Assembly: GCF_023343835.1 (NCBI RefSeq)
Contig: NC_064439.1
Location: 39,611,508-39,675,507, forward strand
Length of the DNA stretch: 64,000 nucleotides
From: Lagopus muta
Taxonomy: Eukaryota; Chordata; Aves; Galliformes; Phasianidae
Reading direction: 5' to 3'
The translations under genes and the position numbers were made by a program. Under the pieces are notes generated by a model. The model saw only the letters and a program-made list of their open reading frames with translations, was not told the origin of the DNA and ran no database searches. The number at the start of each line of letters is the position of its first letter. Position 1 is the stretch's first letter. Shown piece by piece: positions 37,096-47,500 of the stretch.

Positions 37096-39045
37096 GATTG
37101 AACCTCTAGAATAGGTTTTTATGCTTGAAAACCACATTAATACACATCAGCATTACCAATGATGAAGTTTTTCTATCCAAAATTAACAAAACGCAAAACT
37201 AGTGACAAAATTGTTGACATCATCCTGGTTCATCGTTATTTTTCCAAAAACTTGGAGTGAGATTTTTTTTCCTGCTTCTTCTCTCACTCTCCAGTAACCA
37301 ACTGAAGTATCACTCAGGAAACAAAAACACTCTGTAGCGTCAAAGGAACTTCCTCCCTCACAGTACAGTAAACTAATCTCCACTGTAAATCATTCTGTGA
37401 TGATTAATATTGTGTTCCTGTTATAAAGTTGCATTCAGGAATCTATCCTGTTTTTACTGAGCGCTGATGTAGCTTACATACTCAGTCCCCACCAGGCTGG
37501 CACAAAAGCTGGCTAGCTGCCATCCTTGAAAGCTGTTTCAAAATCTCCTGGCCTTTCACAATTTATGGCAAGTGTATAATTTCCATCCTAACAAAAACAT
37601 TGAAATCAGTCATAGTTACTACAGATCCTAAATTTGTCCTCAGTGTTGATACTCAGGGAGTCAGTATGCATATAGCAAGGAATAACAAAACTGAAAATTG
37701 CAACATCTCTGTGGGAGTTTTTATCCTCTGCAGCTAAGATAAATAAAGTCCTACGCTCTTGAGTTAAAAAGTAGCTGAGGAAGATCATTTCCACATGGGA
37801 CATTCCATGCTGGCTTGGTACGCTGATAACAGGGTTTGTATGCTGTTGGTACTGTCAGCCTGCACATACTGTAAACAAAGGTCACAGCGATTGTCACGCT
37901 GAATACAGAGAGGCTTTGCACACATTTGGGTTGCACAACTTGCATTGTTTTCATATGCACACCAATGGAACAGCACAAATCTAAGCCACAATGGCAAAAA
38001 GCAGCCCACTGCTGGTGAGAAATAAGATTGCAACCAAAGGCAGCACGGAAATTGTCCTGCCTTCATCACACAGAGACTGTGCTAGACCTCCCTCCATCCA
38101 GAAAGCCCACTAAAACAATGTAAATGGAAAATTCTGGGAAATTGGGTTTGCAGAAAGCATCTCATTAGAAACTCTTGATGCAACACTCTAAAGCACGCGT
38201 GTCCATCTTTTTGGCTTGCCTGGGCTGCATTAAGTGAAGAGGAATTGTCTTGGACGGCACTTAAAATATACGTTATAGTTAATGTATATAAGTAACAAAA
38301 CCGATTTTTATAATTTTGTATATTAAAACATATAAAAAAGAGGACAATGGAAAACACAAAATTAGTGGGACATTCAGCCTAGCTTTTTGAAACTAAGGCA
38401 TCACTCTGGTCCAATGCCAGTGGCTGCTATTCTTGGTAAGCTCTCAAAGATTTTTGATGAGAACAATTGTTCACAAATGCATGTACTGCCAAAAAGCAAT
38501 GCCATGAGTAAGATCCAATTGTGAAGTGAGAGGTGTTTCTCTCTGCTAAGAGATGGTTTATAAAGGTCTGTAAAGAGACATGATCCAATTTTACTTTGAG
38601 TTCAATGTCAACTCTGTACATTCCATTTGAAAATTAGCAGATAATGCATTTAAGTCAACTGAAAATGGATCTGGAAGTACCCACACACAAATACATATAT
38701 ATATTTTAAATCTTTAAGCTCATTCTCTAATCTGTTTATCTAAACTGAAAGCACAGAAGTATATTTTTTGTTGTTTTCAGGACTGTGTTTAGCCAAATGA
38801 ATAGCATTACTTGCCATGACTTGACCTTGCCATAATTTAAGTTAAATTTTGAACGCTGTTATGATTTGAAACCTAGCACAGATAAATACTTACCTTGAAG
38901 TAGCTGAAAATTATGAAACTTGTCAGCAGCACATCAGTATTCTGGATATTTCTTCCAAAGTGAATGTGTTAACTTATTAAATTATTTCGCAAAGTAACAA
39001 CACTAGCTCAAGTTTAATGATTAAATAAGAAAATTTACATGGAAT
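37096..39045. other. Intergenic DNA with one possible DNA-transposon fragment
   Basis: Two kilobases without a recognisable gene. The only repeat-like part I can point to is the hAT-like fragment at 38191-38340. The rest is AT-rich, with short frames only. Confidence 0.5.
38191..38345 (+). mobile_element. Possible hAT/Charlie-like DNA transposon fragment
   Basis: The stretch beginning CACGCGTGTCCATCTTTTTGG, followed by CTGGGCTGCATTAAGTGAAG, GAATTGTCTTGGACGGCAC and TTAAAATATACGTTATAG, closely resembles the start of a common amniote DNA-transposon repeat that reads roughly 'aggcgtgtccaa.cttttggc..ccctgggc.gcatt...gaattgtcttggg.c.ca'. No matching far terminal repeat or transposase frame is recognised. 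The family name is from memory and uncertain. Confidence 0.45.
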
Positions 39046-39425
39046 CATAGAATCATCATTGCTCTGGTTGGAAAAGACCTTAAAAATCATCAAGTCAACA
39101 TCAACCAAACAATACTACCCTAACTCTAACAGTGGTTCCTGAGCACCACATCCAAACGGTTTTTAGTCACATCCAGGCATGGTGACTCAACCACCTCCCT
39201 GTGGAGACTATTCCAGTGCTTAACCACCCTTTCTGTAAAGTTGTTTTTCCTGATATCCAGCCTAAACCTCCTCTGGTGCAACTTGAAGCCATTTCCCCTT
39301 GTCCTGACACCTGCCAGCAGTGAGAGAAGACCAGCCCTGTTCTTGCTGCAATCACCTTTGAGGTATTTGAAGAAAGGGATAATCCCCCCAGCTTCCTCTT
39401 CCCCGATTCTTACATGTCTGCTTAA
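39045..39425 (-). mobile_element. CR1 LINE 3' fragment, minus strand
   Basis: The plus strand starts GAATCATAGAATCATCATTGCTCTGGTTGGAAAAGACCTT and continues CCACCTCCCTGTGGAGACTATTCC, CTGATATCCAGCCTAAACCTCC and GGTGCAACTTGAAGCC, then CTGTTCTTGCTGCAATCACC. This is the reverse complement of the CR1 3' region. It is 5'-truncated near 39425. Confidence 0.93.
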
Positions 39426-39734
39426 TAACAACTGCATGTCTTCACAGACACACACACGTTTTGGTTGAAATACTGTTATCAGCAATCACTGTGTTACGCC
39501 AAGAGGCACAGTGTGTGTAACGTGCAATACACATGGGTTTGGGTTGGACTGTGTGTGTGGCGGTGTGAGAGGTAGAGTCAGCCTTGCACTGTGCCCTCTA
39601 CAGTATTTCATTGTCACCTATGCAGCCCATGCTCAAACTAAGCACAATCAACTCATCGAAAATATCACTAAAAATCACATACTAGCATTAAAAGTTTACG
39701 ACCACACAGGACCACATTACTAGTTGTGCAGAGC

Positions 39735-39847
39735 CATGTGTTGCCTGGTTTAGAGGTATAGCTGGCAGTATTAGGTTAATGGTTGGACATGATGACCTTA
39801 GAGGTCCTTTCCAACCCAAATGATTTTATGGTTCTATGATTCTGTAT
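39735..39847 (+). mobile_element. CR1 LINE 3' end, plus strand, short
   Basis: Contains TGGTTGGACATGATGACCTT, GAGGTCCTTTCCAACCCAAATG, and ATTTTATGGTTCTATGATTCTG, the CR1 3' end in sense orientation. Only about 110 bases remain. It lies about 310 bases from an oppositely oriented CR1, so the two ends face each other. Confidence 0.9.
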
Positions 39848-40735
39848 ACCAACAGAGCACAGATCTAACTGAATCTAGTGCGTGTAAGTACACAAAGTAA
39901 TTATTGTATCTGAAAACATAAAAATGCATATACTGATCCTGACAATGTATGCAGCTCATCTTGGAGCAGCAGAACAGTGTTTTCAAATCTCTGTCCAGTC
40001 CCAAAATCTTTATTTCCCCTCTTTTTCTTTAAGGCATAACCTGGAATGGAGCTTCAGATTTGATTTTCATTGTGGCGTTGTCATCCCAAGTTCTGGGAAG
40101 AAAACTCTCTAAATCCAGTGTGGTGTTAGGAAGTAGCATTCCCTTATTCCTCAGTACGTACTGTGCTACTTGACAAGCAAGCATGCTCCTTCAGAGTTCA
40201 GGTTCTATATTTAAACAGTTAAGACAGTACATTGGCATACATATTCACTCCTTTTTCAAGGACTCTTTAATATATGCTAGTATCTCTTTGGGCATGCTCA
40301 GTAGTGTCTGGGGTGCTCGAGTGTCTCCCCACTTCTTCCCCATTTTCCACTGTCAACTTCTTTGACTAACTTGAGCCACTTTTCCCCAATTTGGAAAATG
40401 TCCATTGTTTGTTAGCCTATAGCGAGCAACTTTTAAAGCTATACATGTGGAATCTGAAGATATTCTTGCACCTAATGGGTGCAAAAATCAAAGTATTTTA
40501 TTAGGATTTCTTTGCTTCTTGTGAGGTAAAATTGTTGAGGCAAAAGTCAGAAGTATTCCTGTTTCATCTCTAGTGAAAATGATTGAGGAAAACAAGACTA
40601 TTTACCCACTAAAGTTGAAACTGAATGTTTTAGAACCATCACTCATGGATTCCTTTTGCTGAACTAATGTACTGGTTCTTAAACTAATGTACTAATTCCT
40701 ATTGCTAAACAAACCAACCTGTATCAGGTTTGGTA

Positions 40736-40770
40736 TTTTGTTTTGTTTTGTTTTGTTTTGTTTTGTTTTG
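40736..40770. repeat. (TTTTG)7 microsatellite
   Basis: Seven perfect tandem TTTTG units, preceded by GGTA and followed by CCATAACCCC. Confidence 0.95.
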
Positions 40771-41753
40771 CCATAACCCCTTTGTGGTCAACAGAATACA
40801 GGAGAAAGTTGACACATGATCTAAAGCCTTCTGGACTAATATATTTGCAAAAATGTTATGTGGAATTCCATGGAAATGGAGATAAACAGTAAATAATTCA
40901 ATTCAATTCCTAATCTTCAATGCTCTGTATGTGCTTGATAAGAGCCCTGCGCTTGCTAAGAGCTCTGTGTGACTTCAGGAGTGCAGCTCTGTGGACTGGG
41001 GCCGAACAACAGTGGGAAGTTTGTTTCATAGTTTTGCAAGAGACCCAGCCACTGCTTAAAGGCAGAGCAACTATAAAAGTAAGAGTTATCTGCAAAGCAG
41101 AACTCGGTGACAGAGTGGGACACCACTGTGAGAAGCCCCAGAATTAACTGCAACAGTCTAGTTAGATACTGATCTATGCTATGCAAATTGACCTCTTTAA
41201 GAAAGCTGACTTAAATATCAAGGAACTAGCCCCACATTCTTCAACCCTAACCATTCTAGTTCTCCTGGCTTCCAAAGGTAAAGGTCTTTGTTATTGCTTA
41301 CCTTGCAGAGGAAAGGTTAGAAAGAAGGCATTCCATGCATGCCATCAGAATGGTTGGGTGAGTAAGGTGAGATAAAGGTTGAATCAACTTTTAGAATAAT
41401 GGAAGATGGAAAAGGAAGTAATTTGATGCCATCTGCACTTCCAAACAAAGGAGAAAAAAAATTCCACATCTGGAGAGCAAAACTTACCTTTTGTAATTTT
41501 TTCTTTTGTAAGGAATATATTTTAATACTGTTTATCTGTCAAACAAACGATGGCAAACAATTATTCTAAAAATACTACACAGGGACTGCATGGGAAAACA
41601 CAGTGGAAGAAACACATGAAGGGAAACTGGGACTGGAGTTGATGTAGGAGAGGAAGTCTAAGTTGGGAAGATTGTAAAATGTTTGCGTTTCTTCTCCTAG
41701 CCTTAATGTGCATTTGCTTTTGGGGGCTTTTAAACTACCCAGAAGTCACTAGA

Positions 41754-41785
41754 AATAATAATAATAATAGTAATAGTAATAATAA
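41754..41785. repeat. (AAT)n microsatellite
   Basis: AAT units with AGT interruptions. In one plus frame it encodes an Asn/Ser run, but no gene is supported there. Confidence 0.9.
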
Positions 41786-44084
41786 GCCACAAAAAAAACC
41801 TAAAATTCAGTCTAACTCCTTCTCCATCTGGACCACCTTCAAAGTAGTCGGAAAATGTGGGACATGCACTTTCTTAATTCTATTGTCCAGTTACATTACA
41901 TTTACATTTAAACTAAGCAGGAACCTCAACCTCATATCTATCATAATAATGCTTTAGAAACTAAGGTATCTTTTGAAAATTTGAATTATTATATCTTAGA
42001 CTTTTTTGCTTTGAGGTCATCTACTGAATTGTGCTACCTAATCCATACCCAGATTTAAGCTAGTAAGTTTATACAACTGAAGAAGTCACAGAGATTTGCT
42101 GGTCCCACACTCACAAAATAGCCTGTATGTAATAGAAATTCCTACAAAATCAGCAAGAGGATTTAGAATAACTCAAGGTGCATCTCAAGACTTTAATATT
42201 TTCCAGTACAAAAATTATGTAATTAAGGATTAAAGTCATATTCCTATCTTTCGTATGGAACACTGAAAATAAATCAAACGTAACTGTTACTGCTTTTAAA
42301 TGCATCCTAAGAAAACTGTTTTGTATATTTGTTCTACTCACTGAAAAATACAGCATATTAAATGGAAATTTTCCAACTAGATAATCAGAAACATTTTCAA
42401 AATGCACAGAAAGCTAAACATTTTAAACTGTGTTTTCCTGTTGACAGATGTTTCTGCTTTGCACAGGACTCTGCAGCTGTAGATTACAACTGCCGTATTT
42501 TATTATCTCTGGGTACTGAGTTTTGAAAGGAGCTTCTTGGTTGTGATAAATGCTTGGATGTCAGACAAACAGAGAACTTCCTAGAAAAGGGGAAAAGATA
42601 TCCCAGCAACTCAGTTGAATTAGTTAAAACAGATTCAAAGACTGAGCTACTAGTGCAGTGACTGTGCATGCATGTAGTCTAGAATGTGCAACTAGGGAAT
42701 CTCTGAGCTCTGTTCTTCCCTTATAGGAATTAGTTTTGTTCTTTTTAATGGATACTTAAACCGTGCTGTGTTTTCGTTGTCATGTGTAAAATCAGATAGA
42801 GCAATGAAGAAAGTGGATCTACTTCTATATTGGACATTGGACCAACACACCACTTAAATAGAAGAAAATAAGAAATATCTCATTGTTTATTCTTTCTCCT
42901 CCATCCAGATTTTATCTTTGTTTTCTATATGAAACTTCCTTTTCTTTTCTGCAAATGAACTGTAAGTTAAAATGCCAAATAATCTGCTTCTGGAACTCAC
43001 AAAATAAGTCAGTATTGACCGAGTCTTTTGGTGAATTGACAGACCAAATGTGTCAAATCTTAGTGGTGATTTAATAAGCCCGGACACCTGGTTCATGTCA
43101 GAGAAGCACATACTGCGCCATAACAAACCTGATGTAAGGGAACGTGTGCTCCTGCCTCATCTACTTCCTTACTAAGCCCAGAGTTTGATGGCCTCAACGC
43201 CTCTAATTCAGGCAAACAGCTGTTTGGCTTGATACAGCTTATAGCTGTCTGCCGCTTCCCTTCAGATGGCTCAGCAGAACGGAGTATGTGCCTGAGGCTC
43301 TGTGACTTCAGTTCATTGATTCTGCCTGGACTGTCACGGCTGTGCAAGAGGATGGGCTATTCTATCAAAGAGCCCACCCTTCTGATTTCCACGAGGCTGC
43401 CTTTGCTTCTAACCTAGCTCATTATCAACTCAAGGTATGATACCAGACTGTGAACTCAAGCCACTAGCATGGAAAAGTAATTTCTTCTGCCAACATGAAG
43501 AAAAAAATTAAAATCTCCTGCCAAGACTGTACAGCCTGCTAGGATGGAAGGCTGCTATCTTCATTCAGTCTGCACAGCTGATTGCCTGAACATGTCTGCC
43601 TGAGTCTGCTGATGAGGCCAAATGGTATATTTTTGTTTGTTCTTGCTAATGTAATGATCCGACAGCACTTGTTTTAACAGTAGAAAGGTTACTTTTTGCT
43701 CTTCCTTCTCTGCTATCTGCAATGTTTTCCTTTAAAGCTTTTGGGCTATTACCAAAACAGCTACGAGCGTAATTAGAGGTACAGCTTTTGACAAAAATGT
43801 TTACTGCCAATGACTCAAAACCACCTGTCCTCACCAAAACAGCAGTACTGCTCATCTGCGTTTATTGTCCCGGACGTGTGTGGTGCAGGGAGAACAGTGT
43901 GATTTTGGCTAAGGCAGCCAAGGAACGTCTGAAAATGTTACTCTCATAAAAGTCCTCCTGCCTGACTGCTTGGTGTTCTCACAAATCTCAGTGCTTCCCT
44001 GACTTGCTCCAAAGCTATTAAGCCCCTCCCTGATACCAGGAGAAAGCAAAAGAGTATAAATTGTGGTGTATAGGATGGAATTGG

Positions 44085-44176
44085 GGCCCTGGGAGACGTG
44101 GTTTAGTGGGTATGGTGGTGATAGTTGGGTGAGATGATCGCAGTGGTCTTTTCCAACCTTAATGATTCTAGAATCC
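44085..44176 (+). mobile_element. CR1 LINE 3' end, plus strand, short
   Basis: Reads GGGAGACGTGGTTTAGTGGG, then GGTGATAGTTGGGTGAGATGATC, then GTGGTCTTTTCCAACCTTAATGATTCTAGAATCC, the CR1 sense-strand 3' end. It sits about 330 bp upstream of the GPD1L start codon, just outside the CpG island, in the same orientation as the gene. Confidence 0.92.
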
Positions 44177-44368
44177 TGCGAAATGCGTTTTATTAGATGA
44201 ACAGAAAACTCTGAGCACAAGAACAGGGCAAAGTGCCAGCGCGACTTGCAGGCTGGGTCAGCAGCCTCCAGCCACTCGCAGCGCCGGAGATGGCAGCATC
44301 CCGCCGTGCCCCTTCACAGGGCAGGCAAGGAGGAGGGGATGAGCGACGCGGGGCAGCGGCGGGGCGGA

Positions 44369-44384
44369 ACTACACTTCCCGGCA
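44369..44384 (+). promoter_or_regulatory. ZNF143/THAP11-type promoter motif
   Basis: ACTACACTTCCCGGCA fits the conserved mammalian promoter motif ACTACAnnTCCCAGC, with CGG in place of CAG. It lies 119-134 bases upstream of the GPD1L start codon, inside the CpG island, a typical place for this element. Function here is inferred from position and motif match. Confidence 0.55.
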
Positions 44385-44474
44385 AGCCGCAGGGACGGAG
44401 GGAGGTGAGAGGAACCGCTGACGGCGGAGGCGGGGAAGCGCGAAGCGGCCGCGTCACGGAGCCCTTCGCCGCGG

Positions 44475-44484
44475 CCATTGGCGG
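44475..44484 (-). promoter_or_regulatory. Inverted CCAAT (NF-Y-like) box
   Basis: The plus strand reads CCATTGGCGG; the reverse complement CCGCCAATGG is a good NF-Y consensus. It is only about 20 bases from the ATG, so it either lies in the 5' UTR or helps set a start site very close to the start codon. Confidence 0.4.
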
Positions 44485-44502
44485 GGCGCGGGCGGCGCTG
44501 CC

Positions 44503-44555
44503 ATGGCGCTCTCCGGGGCGCCCCTTAGGGTGTGCATCGTGGGCTCGGGGAACTG
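44503..44555 (+). CDS. GPD1L: GPD1L coding exon 1
   Basis: Encodes [17 protein letters not shown] plus two bases of Trp18, the first strand and glycine-rich turn of the NAD-binding fold. The start context is CTGCCATGG, with G at +4. Donor is TG|GTGAGT. The ATG is the only one in frame near the conserved [10 protein letters not shown] block. Confidence 0.96.
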
Positions 44556-47500
44556 GTGAGTACCGCCCCGAGGGGACCGCAGCGCCGGCCCGGGCTGAGC
44601 CTCCTCAGCGCCGGGGTTGCGGGGGCTGCGGCCGGTGAGACCCCGCGGCGGCTGCGAGAGGGGCGGTGCTGTGGTGGGCGTCCGGGCTGCTGAGGCGGGC
44701 TCGTGCCGCCGCGCTCCCACTGCGAGGTGGTTCCGCGAAGTGAACGGAGGAAGAAGCTGCGGAATCGATAGCTGCTTCTGTCTTCTCGACCCTTCAGTGA
44801 AGGTGTTACTTTGGGGTATTTTTAACCTGGCGTTTGTAGTGTGATCTATCAGGTGACGTAGGCGTTCAGGATCCTGAGCGTAGTTGGTAGCGCGGCAGGT
44901 CGCTGCTGACTTCTGCAGCGCTCCACTTCCATCCAGCTGCCAGAGGCACGCGTTATGTTTGCTGAAAGCGACAGACACGTTATTTCCCTGGGGAGAATAT
45001 GGTGTTCATGGTGCTTCTTTGTCTGCCTCCCTCCACTTATCATTCCCAAGCACCAGTTTTATCCTGGGTGCTGTTTGCAATGAATAAATACAGTGCGTTA
45101 TGTGAAAGTCTTCACATTGCCACTTTATTTAGTAATGCTAGGGATATGTTATTTCTGAGGTTGGTTTGTTGTTTGTTTGTTTGTTTGTTTTAAATTTTAA
45201 ATCTAACTTCACAGAAGTTCAGTTTTCCAGAGAGCAAAGTCCTACAGTTTGCTGAACAAAACGTGATGCTTGTAGAGGCATCCTCAGGCTTGTTGCTCAT
45301 CCATTGCCATTGGATGTGGTTTTTACATAACTTTGTTGTGGTTTTGCATAATTCAGAAAAATAGCAACTGCAGAAGTCTTGTTTTTCGTTGTTACGGGTT
45401 TTTGAGGGAATGACAGGTGTTTCAGCACAGCTTTCCCTTCTGGCTGTAAGGTGAACTGTGAGATGATTATAGAAGGCAGAAGATGACTGAAATGTAACTG
45501 TTTGATTTAGGGCTGTGTGGAGCGGGCTGCTCCGAGAAGTAGTGCAGTCACTGTCCCTGGAGGTGTTCAAGAAATGTGTAGATGTGACACTAAGGGACGT
45601 GGGTTGGTGGGCAATATTGGTGGTAGATGTAGATGGTTGGACTGGATGATCTTAGAGATCTTTTCCAGTCTTAATGATTCTATGGTTCTGTGTTATGCAT
45701 TGCAGTTTATGTAAAAAGGAGTTGTGTGGTTTGCCATATCTTTTGTTATTGCTGTTCTTCCACACTTGAAATCTAGCACAAAGTTCCGTAGATAATTTGA
45801 CTGCAGACACTGCAGATATGATTCTTTTGCCACTCAAGCATTAGACACTTTTGACATTATTAAACAGATCCAGTCAGGTGAAAACAAAGTACATACACAT
45901 GTGATTATAGCTAGCATGTAATACCTACAAATTCTTTTGTGAGTTTGTTTCATAGTGGATCAACATTTCTATTGAACTGGAGCCTGTGGTCCTAAAATGG
46001 AAGTGTTTAGTGATCAAATGCAAGGAAATAAAAGGAAATTAAAGCACTTAAATGTGCTTTATTAATGATATTTTGGGGTGTTGTATTTATGAAACATACA
46101 TAACGGGAGTGTGCCTGGTGTTGACTAAAATGTAAACATGTATGTAGTTGAACTGGGTTGAGCACCGCAATTTGGAGACTGGAGGTTTTTTGTAGATCTC
46201 TGTGAGATGATCTTGTCCTGCAAGTAGCTGTAGGATTGAATGCCTTTGCTTTCTCACAGCCCTTTCACCTATATCTGGGATGGAAAAAAGTACGAAGGGA
46301 GCTTGGCACAACAGTGACAGGTCAGAACTAATCACCTTGGGTAACAAACGGCTTCCAAACTCATTTGGCTGGTGTGACTGGGGAAGGTCACCTTAACGAT
46401 GCAGTTAGCTTGGCAGGGTCTCTGACATCTGCTGCAAGATCATGGATCCAGACAGATGGCTTAAAAAAGGGGCAGAAGAGCAGGAGTTGCTGTTTTTCTC
46501 TTTGCCCATTTGTAGTTGGTCAGCTAGAAGATAATTGATCGAATTAGAATCTTTACAAAATAATTATAATAATAATAAACCCTTGCTTGAATGCAAAGAG
46601 TGTACACCTTGGGAATATATGTGCCTTGGAGTCCCAGAATGGTGGCTAGAATACCACAAGCACTGCCTCTGACATGTATTGTAGCCTTCTTATTTGACAG
46701 TGCTTTCAGGACAAGTTAACAAAGGCTGTGGGACCAGAATTTGCTAGAGCCAGCCCTTAGTTAATCGACTTGCCTAACTTGAGCATGGACTGTAGGATTT
46801 GGAAAGGTGGGTGCACGTACTGGGACAGAAGGATTCATATGTCTGGGAGCCTGCTGTAGAAAAACCGGAGATAAAACTTATGGTTTAACTGAGGAGATTT
46901 ATTTTTAGGAAAAAGTGATAGGGCTAATGATACAACGTGCATTTGCATACTGCGTCCTCCACTGGTGGTGATAACAGGGCGAGTTTAGGAGTTTCTGGAT
47001 TAAGATTTTAACTTTTAAAACAATGTGGGGAAATTAGAACTATTAGAACACACTAATAGTGAAGAACAGGAGATGAAGTGTATGATCCTACGCAGTGAGT
47101 TTCAGACAGGTCTTTAAAGTGTTAAATAAGAATTATATGGGATTGAGCTTGGGCCTGCCCTTGGTACCGGTTGCAGGGAAGAGAACTTTACATTACTTAA
47201 ATAGAATTTCCAGACAGCTGGAGCACATCAGGCTAAGCTTTTGTTCATTGCAGATATCTTTCTGTCACTGATCAGATGTAGGCACCAGGATTTCAACCTA
47301 GCTCATGCTAGATCTACTATTATTAGGAATAAATTGTCAGGAGTTGGAGTTCCTTTGCCTTGTGATGTGTCAGGAGAGCCGCTACAAGACAAGCCAGAAA
47401 TGCCAGTAGTGATTCCAGAGTACGTACTAAGGAATGGTAGGACGTAGAAGAGAATGCAGGCTTGTCTGTTGGATTAAGAGGTGTGGGGAGCTGGTATTTT

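Larger units (their letters stand above)
39850..44080. other. Intergenic DNA upstream of GPD1L
   Basis: About 4.2 kb without a recognisable gene or major repeat; two microsatellites are listed separately. The stretch 42900-43860 is less AT-rich and has E-box-like palindromes (AACAGCTGTT at about 43216, TAGCTGTCTGCC nearby). It could hold a distal regulatory element of GPD1L, but that is a guess. Confidence 0.45.
44230..44650 (+). promoter_or_regulatory. GPD1L: CpG island and promoter of GPD1L
   Basis: Composition turns GC- and CpG-rich at about 44233 and stays so through exon 1 into intron 1, fading after about 44720. No TATA box is seen. An ACTACACTTCCC motif at 44369-44380 matches the ACTACAnnTCCC class of conserved promoter elements bound by ZNF143/THAP11. 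An inverted CCAAT box (ATTGGCGG at 44477-44484) and a GC box (GGGGCGGAAC at 44361-44370) lie nearby. Transcription most likely starts between about 44380 and 44490, giving a short 5' UTR; the exact site cannot be read from sequence alone. Confidence 0.82.
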
